DNA of 64,000 nucleotides from Malania oleifera (lineage: Eukaryota > Streptophyta > Magnoliopsida > Santalales > Ximeniaceae): positions 68,600,823 to 68,664,822 of the forward strand of contig NC_080419.1 in the NCBI RefSeq assembly GCF_029873635.1, written 5' to 3'. Below the pieces are notes generated by a model. The model made no database searches and had not been told where the DNA came from. It saw nothing but the letters and a program-made list of their open reading frames with translations. The position numbers and the translations under genes are program-made. Below are positions 12,071-24,194 of the stretch, one piece after another (the first letter of the stretch is position 1; each line of letters opens with the position of its first letter).

Positions 12071-13560
12071 ATGGTTCCAGTCAAGGTTTTTGCTTTGACA
12101 CCGGGTGATGCTGAGACAGCCGGTGATGTGGTGACAGGTATGGTTAATATGTTTTTATATAGATTTATTGCATTATTTGACTTAAGGGCCACACACTCGT
12201 TTGTGTCTATGGGGTGTGTTAAATTATGTGGGGCAAAAACACAGTTATTAGACATTGAACTGATAGTGACAACACCGACCAGGTCAGCAGTAAGGTGTAG
12301 TAGGGTGCTTCATGGTTGTCTAGTTGATATTCAGGGGAGAATTTTATCTACTGACTTAATAGTGTTGTACATGCAAGGGTTTGATGTCATATTTGGCATG
12401 GATTGGCTAGCAGCTAACTTTGCCAGTATAGATTGTCATTCGAGAGAAGTGATATTCAGACCCCCAGGAAGAATAGAATTCAAATTTATAGGGTCACGAG
12501 TGCAATCTCTACCTCAGTTGGTTTCAGCTATTCAAGCAAGGAGACTGCTTCTGAGTGATCGTCAGAGGTTCGTGGCCTTTGTGAAAGAAACGACAAGGAA
12601 TGAATTGAAGCCCACTAATACACCAATATTAAAAAAATTTACAGATGTGTTTCTAGATGAATTACCAAGTTTGCCATCTAATTGTGAGGTAGATTTTCCT
12701 ATTGATCTACTTCCAGATACAGCACCGATCTCTAAAGCATCTTACCGAATGGAACTAGTAGAGTTGGCAGAATTAAAGAATCAATTGCAAGATTTGCTTG
12801 ATAAGGGTTTTATATGACCTAGTGTATCTCCGTGGAGAGCTCCAATATTATTTCTGAAGAAGAAAGACGGATCCATGAGGATGTGTATAAATTATAGGGA
12901 AATTAACAAAGTGACAATCAAGAACAAGTATCCTCTACCCCGCATAGATGATTTATTTGACTAGCTCCAAGGTACATGGGTGTATTCTAAGATTGACCTC
13001 AGATCAGGCTACCATCAAGTAAAGGTAAGGGCGGAAGATGTATCGAAAATGGCCTTCAGGACTAGGTAAGGGCATTATGAGTTTCTTGTTATGCTGTTTG
13101 GTCTAACAAATGCTCCTGCAATATTTATGGATTTGATGAATAGGATTTTCCATCAATATGTAGATCATTTTGTTATTGTTTTTATTGATGATGTACTGGT
13201 CTATTCAAGGAACTATGAGGAGCATAAGACGCATTTGAGGCAGGTTTTGCAGACACTTAGGGAAAAGAAGCTGTATGCCAAGTTTAGTAAATGTGAGTTC
13301 TGGCTCGAGAAAGTTGTGTTTTGGGGGCACGTTATCTCAAGGGATGGAATTTTTGTGGATCCTAGTAAAATTGATGTGGTAGTGAATTGGGCTAGACCGA
13401 GGAACGTCTAGGAGATCAGGAGTTTCTTGGGGTTAGCTGGTTATTACTATCATTTTATCGAAGGATTCTTGGCGTTATCAGGGCCTCTCGCACGCCTAAC
13501 TAGGAAGAACATCATATTTGAATGGGATAATGGCTATGAGCAACATTTTTAGGAATTGAA
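12071..13560 (+). pseudogene. G2 protease and reverse transcriptase regions
   Basis: Protease-like segment at about 12070-12540 with the retropepsin neighbourhood (IALFDLRATHSFVS) and GFDVIFGMDWLAANFASID. RT follows: [47 protein letters not shown], and [15 protein letters not shown] with the catalytic Asp pair near 13185. The SYRMELVELAELKNQLQ block is typical of chromoviruses. Broken fossil. Confidence 0.85.
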
Positions 13561-13589
13561 GTAAAGGCTAGTCACAGCACCAGTACTGG

Positions 13590-15540
13590 TTATCCCGTTA
13601 GGGGGTGAAGGTTATGTTATCTACAGTGATGCGTCCTTGAAGGGACTTGGTTGTGTATTGATACAGCATGGCAGGGTAGTAGCATATGCTTCTAGGCCGC
13701 TGAAAGAATATGAAAAACACTACCCTACCCATGATCTTGAATTGGCTGCAGTGGTACATGCATTGCAAATTTGGATACATTATCTGTACGGCGAGCGATG
13801 TGAAATTTTCTCCGACCATAAGAGTTTAAAGTACTTCTTCACTGAGAAGGAATTGAATATAAGACAGAGAAGGTAGTTGGAGCTAATTAAAGATTTTGAT
13901 TGTACTATTAGTTACCACCCAGTGAAAGTAAATGTGGTAGCTGATGCGTTGAGCAGGAAGTCTGTGGGATCAGCGCTAGCAGCTATGTAGATTCAGTATC
14001 CGATCATGATGGATTTGGAGAGGCTTGGCGTAGAGATGGTCAAGAGTGATGCTCAGGCATGTGTTGCTAGTTTAGTGGTACAATCTAATTTACAGGAAAG
14101 GATTAAAGCTGCTCAGAAAGAGGATCCAGAATTAGCAAAGGTAATGGTCAGAGTATAGAGTGGTTAGGAGAGGAATTTTGTGTTACAGACGACGGAGCTT
14201 TGCGGTTTCGTTATAGATTATGTGTTCCTGCTGATGCTGATATCAGAAAGGCCATCTTAGAATAGGCTCATAGATCTTTATACACTATTAATCCCGGTAG
14301 TACGAAAATGTATAGGGATTTGCGAAAGCCTTATTGGTGGAGTGGTATGAAGAAGGAGATTGCTAAGTATGTAGCATAGTGTTTGACGTGCTAGCAGGTA
14401 AAAGCTGAGCACCAGAGGTCGGTAGGCCAGTTGCGGCCACTTTTTATCGCAGAGTGGAAGTGGGATCACATATCTATGGATTTTGTTTCAAGGCTTCCAT
14501 CGGCATTACATAGCCAGAATGCAATCTAGGTGATTATAGATTGTTTGACTAAGACTGCCCATTTCCTTCCTAACAAGATCAGCTACTCCATGGACAGATT
14601 GGCAGAGATCTATATTCGGGAGATAGTCCGTTCTCACGATGTGCCAGTGTCTATAGTGTCAGATCGAGACCCACGTTTCACGTCACATTTTTGGAGGATC
14701 TTGTAGAAGGCTCTAGGGTCTCAGTTATCTTTCAGCACAATGTTGCATCCTCAATCAAACCGGCAGACTGAGAGGGTGATTCAGATATTAGAAGATATGC
14801 TTCGAGCAGGCGTGCTGGACTTTGGGGGTAGTTGGACACAGTTCATGCCACTGGTGGAGTTGGTCTACAATAACAGTTATTAGATCAGCATTGGCATGGC
14901 ACCATTTGAGGTACTTTACGGTAGGATATGTCCTTCTCCTTTACATTAGGACGAGATGGGTGAGTGGCAAATTGTAGGACTAGAGTTGGTACAACAAGCA
15001 TATGATAAGGTCCGGCTCATCAGAGATAGAATCAGTGCAGCTTAGAGCCGACAGAAGAGTTACTTCAATAACCACCGTAGGAAATTAGAATTTGATAGTG
15101 GTGATCATGTGTTTTTGAAAATAGCTCCGTTAAGGGGTTATGAGATTTGGAAGGAAAGGTAAACTTAGCCCTAGGTTTATTGGCCCATTGAAGATCCTAG
15201 AGAAAGTGGGACTGGTTGCCTACATGCTAACTTTACCGCCAATGTTGTCTAGGATACACGACGTATTCCACATTTCTATGTCAAGGAAATACGTCCCAGA
15301 CCCTTCTCACGTAATCAGTTATGGTGAATTAGAGCTCAGTGATTCACTAGTTTATGAGGAGGTACCGGTACAGATTCTAGATAGGAAGGAGCAGGAATTG
15401 CATAATAAGAAGATCCCTCTGGTAAGTTTTGTGGAGAAATCATGCAGTAGAAAAGGCTTCTTGGGAGCTCGAGGAACAGATAAGGCAGAAATACCCACAA
15501 TTGTTTCAAGAAGTTCAGACATAACCAGGGAAGTGTAAGT
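13590..15540 (+). pseudogene. G2 RNase H, integrase and chromodomain-like end
   Basis: RNase [39 protein letters not shown] (about 13625-13750). Integrase: zinc-binding region near 14370-14420, KWDHISMDFVSRLPSA, and [13 protein letters not shown] (about 14590-14630). The last block, about 15150-15535, has GKLSPRFIGPLKILEKVG, HDVFHISMSRKYVPDPSHV, and a chromodomain-like ILDRKEQELHNKKIPLVSF. The chromodomain is thought to guide chromovirus integration to heterochromatin. Broken fossil. Confidence 0.82.
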
Positions 15541-15756
15541 AATTACACGGTATTTCTTTTGCAAATAGTTTAGTTAATGAGTAGTCTTTTAGTTTTGGGG
15601 AAATTTTATTTTATATATGTAATGTCCCAAAACTCTGAATGTAACCACGGTATTCCTCCGCTATAAGTGAGGGTAAGTAATAAAATAAGTAGACCACTTT
15701 TCTTAAAGTATGGTGATGGTGAATCGTATGGATAGTAAATTTCGAGGATGAAATTT

Positions 15757-15772
15757 TATAAGGAGGGTAGAA
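15757..15772 (+). promoter_or_regulatory. G2 polypurine tract
   Basis: A purine-rich stretch (TAAGGAGGGTAGAA) immediately before the 3' LTR, the usual start site of plus-strand DNA synthesis. G3 has a homologous tract at 49494-49507 on the other strand. Confidence 0.75.
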
Positions 15773-17634
15773 TGTAATGATTACCCAAAGAATAATGGTA
15801 TTTAAATAATAAATAAAGAGGAAAGTGGAAATTGTAAAAAGGGGTGACAACAAACCTCGTCAACGAAGTGACGTGGCTCGTCGATGAAGGCCAGCGTATA
15901 AATAGCCCAAAACTCGATTTTCTCTCAGAAATTTCACGCAAAACACTCACTCTCTCTCTCTCCTCTTTGGTTTCTTCCCCTTCTCTCTAAGATTTTGGGT
16001 CGGATTCTTGTTGGTTCGACGATCCGAGACCACCACGACACTCCTAGGAAGTTCTCTTCAAATCTGCTGGACTGGATCGCTAGTGGGGTCAACTTGGATT
16101 TCATCCCAAACTCAGGGTAAGACTTTTTATTTAGTTTTTGCCTTCCTTGAAGTTGTAGAAAATGTAGTAGTCGAAGAAATATTGAAGTCTCGTTCAGGGA
16201 AATATTGTTTTCAGGAAGTTGAACGGGGAACCCTGCGGGTGTAGTTCTTGTCATACTAGGGGCCTTTTAGTAGTCAAGTAAGGGAGTAAACTAAAGCAGT
16301 TATTCACCATGGAAATTATTATTACTTATTAGTAAATTAATTTTCAGAAAGCATGCATTATATGTATGAGTATATTGGTAGAAAATGCATATTTGGGAAA
16401 ATACTGCTGTTATACAGGAAATAGGATTTTAGAATGGAAGTTATGGTTTTATTCAGCATTGTGTGGCATGAATATTATTTTATTCATATGATATTATGTT
16501 AATCAAGTTTACAGGAAAAGCATATTTACAGCTATTTTAGTATAATACAATACTTTATGATTTCAGAATACATGATAAATAATACATTTATTCAGATCAG
16601 TATTTATGATTTGATAGACACAAGGCCGTGTATTATGTATGATTTCGGTGCAAGGTTGCAGATATGATAGTAATCGGAGCAAGGCCGCATTTATTTATGT
16701 TATTACAGAAAATGTTATCAATTTATTTACGTTAAATAGTAAATTATCATGTATTATATGTTAGCAGAACCTGGATGATAGTTCAGTTCAGTTTCAGGAC
16801 CACGGTACCGTAGCTATGCAGTTCAGATTATTACAGTTCAGACTTGTGCTAACTGCCCCCTACAAGTAGAGGGGGTGGGAGATGGATAGTCGATGTGGCT
16901 TTCAGTGTAAAGTTGTAAACGTCCACCTAGATTTCCGGACCAAGGTGTGGCAGACCCATTGTACTTATAGACATTTTTGACTCGGCAGTGGTTGGCCAGC
17001 CATTGTCGGGTCCTGCCTTCGAGCTGCACAACCCGTCATGGGGGGTAATACATGACATCAGTTAGCTATACATCTTGGGCAAATTTCAATATTATTAGTT
17101 ATATCAGACAAGTTATAAACAGTATGATTTATAAGAATTATGAAATTATATGCTTACTCAGCTATGTTATGAACAATGTTTTCTAATATGTAAAATGTAC
17201 TATATATCTACTATCGCATTAAATATTCATGTTGCCACACAACTGTATTTAGTTTATTTTCCTTTACTGAGAGGTGTCTCACCTCAGCTTAAATAATTTT
17301 CTAGGAAACCCAGAAAGATCGGCGGATCGAAGCCGCCGTTGAGTTAGTTGTGCTACCTTGCTAGGAGGGTAAGTTTTGAACTAGGATCAGGAGATTTTTG
17401 TTGTGGGATCCTAGATATATTTTTGGATAGTTTTGGGGATTGTATATAAACACAGTATTATTGTGAATTGTAGTTAACTCTGGTAATATGCACTATATGG
17501 TTTGGTGAATGTAATTTATTTTACTGCTGCTTAGGTTTCTACTGTGTATGATAGGTGTGTCCCTATTACCCACGGGTTCAGGTTGACTATATTATATGTG
17601 ATTTATTATGTAGTAAGTTAAGCAAGTCATTACA
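15773..17634 (+). repeat. G2 3' LTR
   Basis: Starts TGTAATGATTACCC and ends GTCATTACA. Its 3' part matches the 5' LTR closely; its first part matches the start of solo LTR G1. It has CGTCAACGAAG and CGTCGATGAAGG words at about 15857-15892. Confidence 0.88.
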
Positions 17635-18056
17635 CCATAACCCTTAAGCAAATGGGATATGACAAGAGTGATAAGGGTTGGTACCTAAAAGGAGGAAGAC
17701 CTCAACGAGCACCAGCAGTTGTACCCCCTCCTCCTCCTCCAACTCAAGACCAAGGACCTCCTGCAGAAACTCCCTCTTGGTTCATGCCCTTTGATGGTGA
17801 ATTCTCCACCTTCAGCAGGGATATGAGGTCCGGCCTTCAGACCCTTCAGGAGAATTTTTCCTTACTTGATCAGCGCCTCACTCGTATCGAGAAATATCAT
17901 GCTAGCTCATCCTGAGGTGATGATCCTATGGACACTAATTCGGCCCCTCAAAGTGATGATGAAGATACTGAGGAAGGAAGTGACGAAGGTGAAGAAGAGG
18001 AAAGTGAAGAAGAGGAAGGTGAAGAAGATGCTAAAAAGGATGATGTTGATAATTGA
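17635..18056 (+). pseudogene. S1 third ORF, second part
   Basis: Continues the third ORF after G2: TLKQMGYDKSDKGWYLKGG aligns to SLKQMGYDKGSLGWYLKSG in S3. Next come a proline-rich patch (VVPPPPPPTQDQGP), PSWFMPFDGEFSTF, a LQENFSLLDQRLTRIEKYH stretch that looks coiled-coil, and a strongly acidic tail of Glu/Asp repeats to the end at 18054-18056. The proline patch and acid tail do not suggest a membrane protein. Broken fossil. Confidence 0.68.
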
Positions 18057-18069
18057 ATTTTAGTCTTTT

Positions 18070-21000
18070 GTTCATAACCCGTCGGGTCACCCGGACCCGC
18101 CCGTTTAAATTGGGTTCGGGTAAAAGTTAACCCATTTAATAATTGGGCGGGTCACGGGTCAACCCATTTATAAACGGGTTCAGTGGGTTTGGGCGGATCA
18201 CCCGGTGGGTGACCCGTTAATTCACTGCTTCAGTGCTTCAGCCCCCCTTCAAGCCTTCACAGTTCATAATCACACACACCTAAAAAAAAAACCCTAAGGC
18301 TAAGTGAAGTTCCAGACTCCCTAACCCTAACCCGCGCCGCGCCTCTCCAGTCTCCTTGTCTGGGTCGTCTCTGACCTCTTTGCTCTCAGCTGTCACTCTC
18401 TCTGTCTCTCAAGTCTCAAATCTTAGATTTTCAATCCTTTCTAGCTCTCCTCTCCAGTCTGACAGTCCTGAGTCTCCTTTCCTCTCCTCTGGTGACTAGT
18501 GCACCGCTACATGTCGGACCTTCCAGTGCTGCGAGCCTGCGAACGATCCACTCGGACCACTCCACACCTTGAGCAGCTTGAGTTGTCGTCTCCTCTAGGC
18601 TCCACGGACCACTGCCACAAGCTTTAATCCCCCCCAGCTCCATAGATCACTTCTCCACACCTCCACCGTCTAGCTGCTTCACGGTAAGATTAAGCTCCCT
18701 CACGATCCACAGACGCAGAGGACCAGCCGACCAGAGGTGGAGCCATGGAGGTAAGATTTTTTAGTATTTTTATCTATTTTATGTCATATTTCTAAACTTT
18801 ATCTAAGGAACTCAAAATGCATGCTTTAGAAAATAGAATGTTTACTTTGATATCCCTTTTCATTATATATTTTTGCACAATAGATTTCTTAATTTTTTCC
18901 GTAGTTTATTTAGTGAAGTAAGTTGATGAGTGATGACTCTTATGACAGTAAGGATGCATCCAAATTGAAGGACTCTACTTTTTCATGTGTTTGGGGCTTT
19001 GTCCACAATTGATCTTCAATCCTTAGTACAACATGCCTAATTTGTGTTTGATTTAGGTGTGTAATGGACTGCTGTTGGCTGTTGGGTTTCATGGATTCAT
19101 GATGAATAAATAGTAGATAAATGTTTATTGTGTTTCCCCTACAGAAAATAAAAGAATAATTAGTTGTCTCACACACACACACACATGCATACTGCTACTA
19201 CTAGACTTCCCAATAATATTATCCTGATTCCATTTTCGTTGCAGCTTCTTTCCATGCATATATACTTATACAATTTGTTGCAAAAAAAAAAAAAAACTAA
19301 CGATTTTTTAGTTAATAATTCTTATGAAACGCATATTTGTGTTTGTTGTATATAATTTTCATTATTTTCTTTATTTTACTATTTTCCAGAGTCTTAACAA
19401 TTTTTCTTTGTTAGGGAATTAGTCTGGTGTGAAAGCCCAAGACACCCAGCGTATCCAAAAAATTTATTCTTTGTTAGGAAGAATACAAATTGCAAATAAT
19501 GGATACGATAAACTTGGATTTTGATGATGAGTGTAATATTACTCCATCTTCAGATAAATCTGAAAAGAACAGTTCTTCTATCAATGATGGCACTAGCAAA
19601 ATGAGACAACGTAGAAAGACATCAACTGCTTGGGATGAATTCTATTTTTTACCTATAGATATTGATAGAAAACAGAAGGCAAAATGTAAAAAATGTGGGG
19701 CTAAATATGTTGCTAACGCTTCAACCCATGGGACGGCAAATTTGAGACGCCACATTAATAGTTGTTTATTACGTGATAACTATGATGTGCAGCAGATGCA
19801 TATGGATTATGGAACCAAACTTCATGCGAAAAAAATTGACTAAGATGTTTATCGTGAGAAGATGGCAATTGCCGTAATAAAACATTGCTATCCTTTTTCA
19901 TGGGTTGAGCATGAAGGAAATCGAGATGTGCATAAATATCTTAATCTTGGTGTTAAACCAATTGCTAGGAACACTGTTAAGGCTGATGTTTTGAAAATAC
20001 ATAAAAGGGAGAAGGAGAAACTTAAACTCACACTACAGAGTGTTTTTAGTAGAGTGTATTTGACTTCTGATTGTTGGTTTTCTCCTACGACTGAAGGATA
20101 TTTATGTATTACAGTTCATTTTGTGGATGAAAATTGGGTTTTGCATAGTAAGATCATTAACTTTTCTCATATGCCACCCCCACATTCTGGAGTTGCTTTG
20201 TCAGAAAAAACATTTAATGTATTGAAGGAATGGGGTATTAATAGGAAAATATTTTCCATCACATTGGATAATGCAACTGCTAATGATAGTATGCAAGATA
20301 TTCTATCAAGTCAATTGTCTTTGCAAGCACCTTTAGTAAGTGGCGGTGAATATTTTCATGTAAGGTGTTGTGCTCATATTTTGAATCTTATTGTTCAAGA
20401 AGGCTTAAAAGCGATTAAACATGTTGTGTATAACATTAAAGAAAGTGTCAAGTACATTAAGGGTTCAGAAGGCAAAAAACTTAAGTTTGAAGAATGCATT
20501 AAAACAAGTTGGTATACTTGCTTCAATCAGTTTGCGCTTGGATGTACCAACTAGGTGGAATTCAACTTTCATAATGATAGAAAGTGCACTCATATATCGA
20601 CGGGCTTTAATTCATTATGCTTTACTTGATGCAAATTATAAGTATTGTCCGTAAAATGAAGAGTGGAATAGAGCTGAGGTCATTTGCAATTTCTTGAAGC
20701 CATTTTACGACATGACAAAACTCTTCTTGGGTTCGGATTATCCTACATATAATTTGTATTTTTCAAATATATGGAAAATTCAATTGCATTTACTTGAAAC
20801 AATGGAAAATCCGGACTGCATTGTTAATGGTATGGCTGCAAAAATGAAAGAGGAGTTCAATAAATATTGGAAGTGTTATAGTGTTGTTTTGGCATTTGCA
20901 ATTGTTCTTGATCCTCGTTACAAGCTTCAATTTGTCGAATTTTGTTACTCAAAGAATGATTCCTCCACTTCTCAGCAAGAGCTAAATCTCCTTTGTCAGA

Positions 21001-22374
21001 AGTTGTACTCTCTATTCCAAGATTATGCAAACAAATTAAAATCTTCTTTGGAATCTATTGCTCCATCTACTGGGGGTATTGGTGGTAGTGACAATCTCAT
21101 TAGAGATAAGCTTTCGATAACTTCATTTATATTTTCTAATTTTTCATTTCTTATTTTATATATTATTTTTAGCTGTTATATTTATATTGTTTATTTTTCT
21201 ATTCTAATATATGACAGGAATTTGAATTTTATGAAAGCCAATATTGTGCTACTACAGAAAAATCTCAATTAGATTTATATTTGGAAGAGCCTAGGCTAAA
21301 TCGTGTGGAACATGCTGAAATAGATATATTACGGTATTGAAAAGATAATAGATTTCGATATCCTAATTTATCTCTTATGGCGCGTGATGTATTTACTATT
21401 CCTATCACAAGCATTGCATCAGAATCTACATTCAGCATTGGAGCCTAGGTTCTTAACAAATATCGAAGATCACTTTTGCCGGAAAATGTAGGAGCATTGA
21501 TAACAACTCGAAATTGGTTGTTTGGTTACGCAAGTACGCATTTTTCTTTTGAGTTTTCCAATATTATTTCAATAATTACATTTTATTTACTTTCATATCT
21601 TTTGTCAATTGTTATTATTTCTTATTTGTTAACTATTTATTTTGTCATTGCAGTGGATCCAAGTAAAGAAAGAGAAGAAGCTGAACAATTAGAAGTCAAA
21701 TTTGAAAATCTTTTGATTAATGATTTGGGAGAAGCTTCTACAAACAATCATGGCTAATTAAGTTTTTTTGTTATCTTTTGAAAATTGTAATCTTGTGAAT
21801 TTTTGTGGAACTCATTTAAATTTAGTTTTGTTTTTAAATATTTAACTGTTATATTTTTTAAGATTATGTTTTGATTGTGGGACTTGAATATTTGATTCAT
21901 GTGTTACGCATAATGCATGAATTAAAAAAATATGAATGATGAATGAACTTATTAAATATTTTACATTTAGCTTTGTATGTAAATATTGTGGGACTCATTT
22001 AAATTTAGATTTATATTTAAATATTTTATGCATGTATTATGCATATTTAATATTTTTAGAGGTGTGTGTTTTTTTTAATTTTACATTTTTTAAAAAATGT
22101 ATTCATTAAAGTGATGTATTATTTTTTACATTTTATGTTCTTTTTATTTAGAAATTAATAAATATAATGCAGTTTTTTTAAAAAAAAAAATGTCATTTTA
22201 TATGAAATTTTAAAAAATTTTAAAATAAATAAATTATATTTTTTTAAACGGGTGACCCCGTTACCCCGCCCGTTTAATAGGGTTGGCATGTGTGTGATCC
22301 GTTTAACATCGACCCGTTTATGACCCGGCGCGTTGGTGACCTGCCCAAACCCAGTCCGCCCGCCCGTTTTGCCA
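18070..22374 (+). mobile_element. hAT-superfamily DNA transposon
   Basis: A class II element of about 4.3 kb. Both ends are rich in GGGT/ACCCG words (18080-18215 and 22246-22370), typical subterminal repeats of plant hAT elements. The right end, read on the minus strand, starts TAGGTCTGGCAAAACGGGCG, a normal hAT terminus. I did not find the matching left terminus, so the left end may be eroded and its position is uncertain by some tens of bases; no clear 8-bp target duplication was found. It carries one broken transposase gene and sits just after the S1 third ORF. Confidence 0.85.
18745..21756 (+). pseudogene. hAT transposase gene with introns, inactivated
   Basis: Candidate first exon ATGGAG followed by a GTAAGA donor at 18751; the main coding part starts at ATG 19499. 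A BED zinc finger is at about 19615-19770 (CKKCGAKY, then HINSC). The RNase H-like core has LTSDCW (Asp codon 20069-20071) and TLDNATAND (Asp codon 20267-20269). The C-terminal hAT dimerisation region is at about 21360-21515 (IPITSIASESTFS, then NVGALITTRNWLF). Likely introns end at about 21217 and 21653. It is dead: in-frame stops at 19841-19843, 20652-20654, 21338-21340 and 21446-21448, and a frame change near 20500-20530, just before LDVPTRWNSTF. Intact relatives of this family excise and reinsert DNA. Confidence 0.85.
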
Positions 22375-22477
22375 GACCTATAAACGCTTGGTTTTTATGT
22401 TGCCTTGCTTTTATTTGTTCGAATTTTCTATGCTTGTATAACTTGACTATGCTCTTATAATGACTTTTTGCCTTATG
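22375..22477 (+). other. S1 sequence between hAT and solo LTR X1
   Basis: About 100 bp of S1 3' non-coding sequence, T-rich, with no gene. It ends in TTATG (22473-22477), the left target duplication of X1. Confidence 0.6.
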
Positions 22478-23266
22478 TGATGCGAACCTCAATCGACACG
22501 CGTTGAGACCCAGCAAACAAAGTTGGAATGCTTGCCCAAGAAAGCTAAAATTCAGATTTTGATAGGAAACTCCGACCCAATGTTTATAAACGAAACGTGA
22601 ACCGAAAGTATAAAGTAACAAACCCCGACCCAATGATTATAGATTAATCATGAACCAAAGGTATAAAATTTGAACGCCACAAGAAAGAATCCTTGATAAG
22701 TTCGCAAGTTCTCTAAAGAACCAAAGAAGAAACAAATCCTTACTCTTCTTGATTTCTATTCAATGATCAATTGCTCTTACAATGGTGAGATATATATAGC
22801 TAGCATGGGGGACAAGGATATTAAACACTTAACAATTCCCACACAAACATGGGATACAAGGACATTAAATACTTAGCAATTCCCATACAAACATGGGAGA
22901 CAAGGACATTAAATATACCAACTTACAAGACACATTAATGACTCTCACAACTTACTAAAATCCTATGTAAGCTAAGTTGCCTTGCAATACACCATTAAGT
23001 CAAATCTCATATTTGAATTAGCACACAATTATTAATAAGGAGATTAGAGGCATTAAGCAAGATTAGCTCCATCACAAACTTGAATTAAGTTTAGTAAGTC
23101 TTCATCTTTCTTTGGGCCATGCTTGGAGTGCCCCATTTTTTAATAAGCCCAAATATCTTCAATCAGCCCATGAAGTATTTCTTTGATCTTCTTGGATCTC
23201 ACTCTGATGATAGGCCCAACTGAAACATGTAATGGATCCTTCCATGGTGCTTATTGATTCTCATCA
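22478..23266 (-). mobile_element. X1: solo LTR of an unclassified LTR retrotransposon
   Basis: A 789-bp unit starting TGATG and ending CATCA, a 5-bp terminal inverted repeat, with a perfect TTATG duplication on both sides (22473-22477, 23267-23271). No coding parts are inside. On the minus strand a TATA-like GCTATATATATCTCACC near 22785-22801 is followed by a leader-like region, so minus orientation is likely. It contains near-repeats of ACATGGGA(G/T)ACAAGGA at 22803-22912. Superfamily cannot be decided from an LTR alone. Confidence 0.8.
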
Positions 23267-23271
23267 TTATG

Positions 23272-23653
23272 CCCCTCAATTCTTTTTGAATGATGTCAAA
23301 GGGGGAGAGAAGATTTTGAGCAAATATGAGTATGGATTTTGAGCAAATATGAGTGTGAATTTTAAGCAAATGTGGATTGTGATATGAGTATGAATTTTGA
23401 GCAAATATGAATGTTAAAGCACATAGAGCAAATATGTTAAAGCAGTTAAAGCACACTACATGATGACATGCTATAATGAAATATACTTGATTGTGTTGGT
23501 TCATATGCTTACTTGTGATTTTTTTTTAACTTATTCATATTTGATATCATCATTTTTCAAAATTGTTAAAAGGCATGCTTATTGTAAAGGGGAGCCTTTT
23601 CAAAGGATCTCTCTTTTTTGCTCCTTATTTTTCATCATCCAAAAGGGGGAGAT
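23272..23653 (+). other. S1 3' non-coding region with purine tracts
   Basis: Holds two purine tracts, CAAAGGGGGAGAG (23297-23309) and AAAAGGGGGAGAT (23641-23653). The second lies directly at the 3' LTR. Between them are short direct repeats of TTTTGAGCAAATATGAGT at 23314-23412. Multiple purine tracts ahead of the 3' LTR are a known Sirevirus trait and are also seen in S3. Confidence 0.75.
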
Positions 23654-24190
23654 TGTTGGCCTAACTTGGCTTTCAAATCTCGTTTTGATGATAACAAATG
23701 AAGGTTGATTTAACATGTGTTGTCAAAGTGATGATGTTTTAGGAATGCTTAAAGACAAAGTTCAAAAGAAAGAATAGTAATAAATGTTCAAGATCACTAA
23801 GGACTAAAATGTCACATTCATATTTAAAGTGATCCAAAGGAAGCTCAAGCAACACCAAAATGAGTAAAGTATGTAAAGCTGACTCAAGCTCAAGTCAAAA
23901 GGGGATTCAAAGCAAAATACCATGGAAGACTTGAAGATTAGAATGTTTAAGGCTTTAAGACAAATGATGTTAGTACTTCATATTGAAATATCACATGGAA
24001 ATATTTTGAAGCTCTTTAGAGGTTATTGTGGCCCTAGAAACTTTATTTTAAAAAACCCCGGAAAAAGTTTTATGAGTAATCAAAGCAAGAAAGTAAAGAG
24101 TTTTTGAAAACTAAACTGAAAAAATAGATTTTTAACTGCCTAGACGACTGAAGTTTAATCTCAGAAGACTGAAGAATTTTTAACTAAACT
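23654..24190 (+). repeat. S1 3' LTR, first piece
   Basis: Starts TGTTGGCCTAAC directly after the purine tract. It contains GACGACTGAAG-type words near 24138-24175. It is interrupted by S2 at about 24190; the junction is placed by where Sirevirus RT sequence on the minus strand begins and is uncertain by about 15 bp. Confidence 0.78.
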
Positions 24191-24194
24191 GGGT

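Larger units (their letters stand above)
9527..17634 (+). mobile_element. G2: Gypsy chromovirus (Tekay/Del-like), plus strand
   Basis: A full-length layout: 5' LTR (9527-10729), primer binding site, gag with CCHC, protease, RT, RNase H, integrase, chromodomain-like end, purine tract, and 3' LTR (15773-17634). Flanking CCACA (9522-9526) and CCATA (17635-17639) are a near-match 5-bp target duplication inside the S1 third ORF. The order RT-RNase H-integrase marks Gypsy; the RT and chromodomain-like end point to Tekay/Del. The LTRs are about 93% identical over their last 195 bp and of unequal length (1203 and 1862 bp). Heavily broken, with more than twenty coding breaks. Confidence 0.9.

Noticed and set aside
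12071-12817. 248-codon open frame as a stand-alone protease gene
   Set aside because: It sits between the gag and RT regions of G2 and has GFDVIFGMDWLA; it is the G2 protease-RT part, not a host gene.
18431-18643. Minus-strand open frame of 70 codons in the GC-rich hAT leader
   Set aside because: It lies in the probable 5' leader of the transposase gene, has no motif and is probably composition-driven.
23199-23504. Minus-strand open frame of 101 codons
   Set aside because: It spans the X1 end and the S1 purine-tract region and is made of the TGAGCAAATATGAG direct repeats; it has no protein domain.
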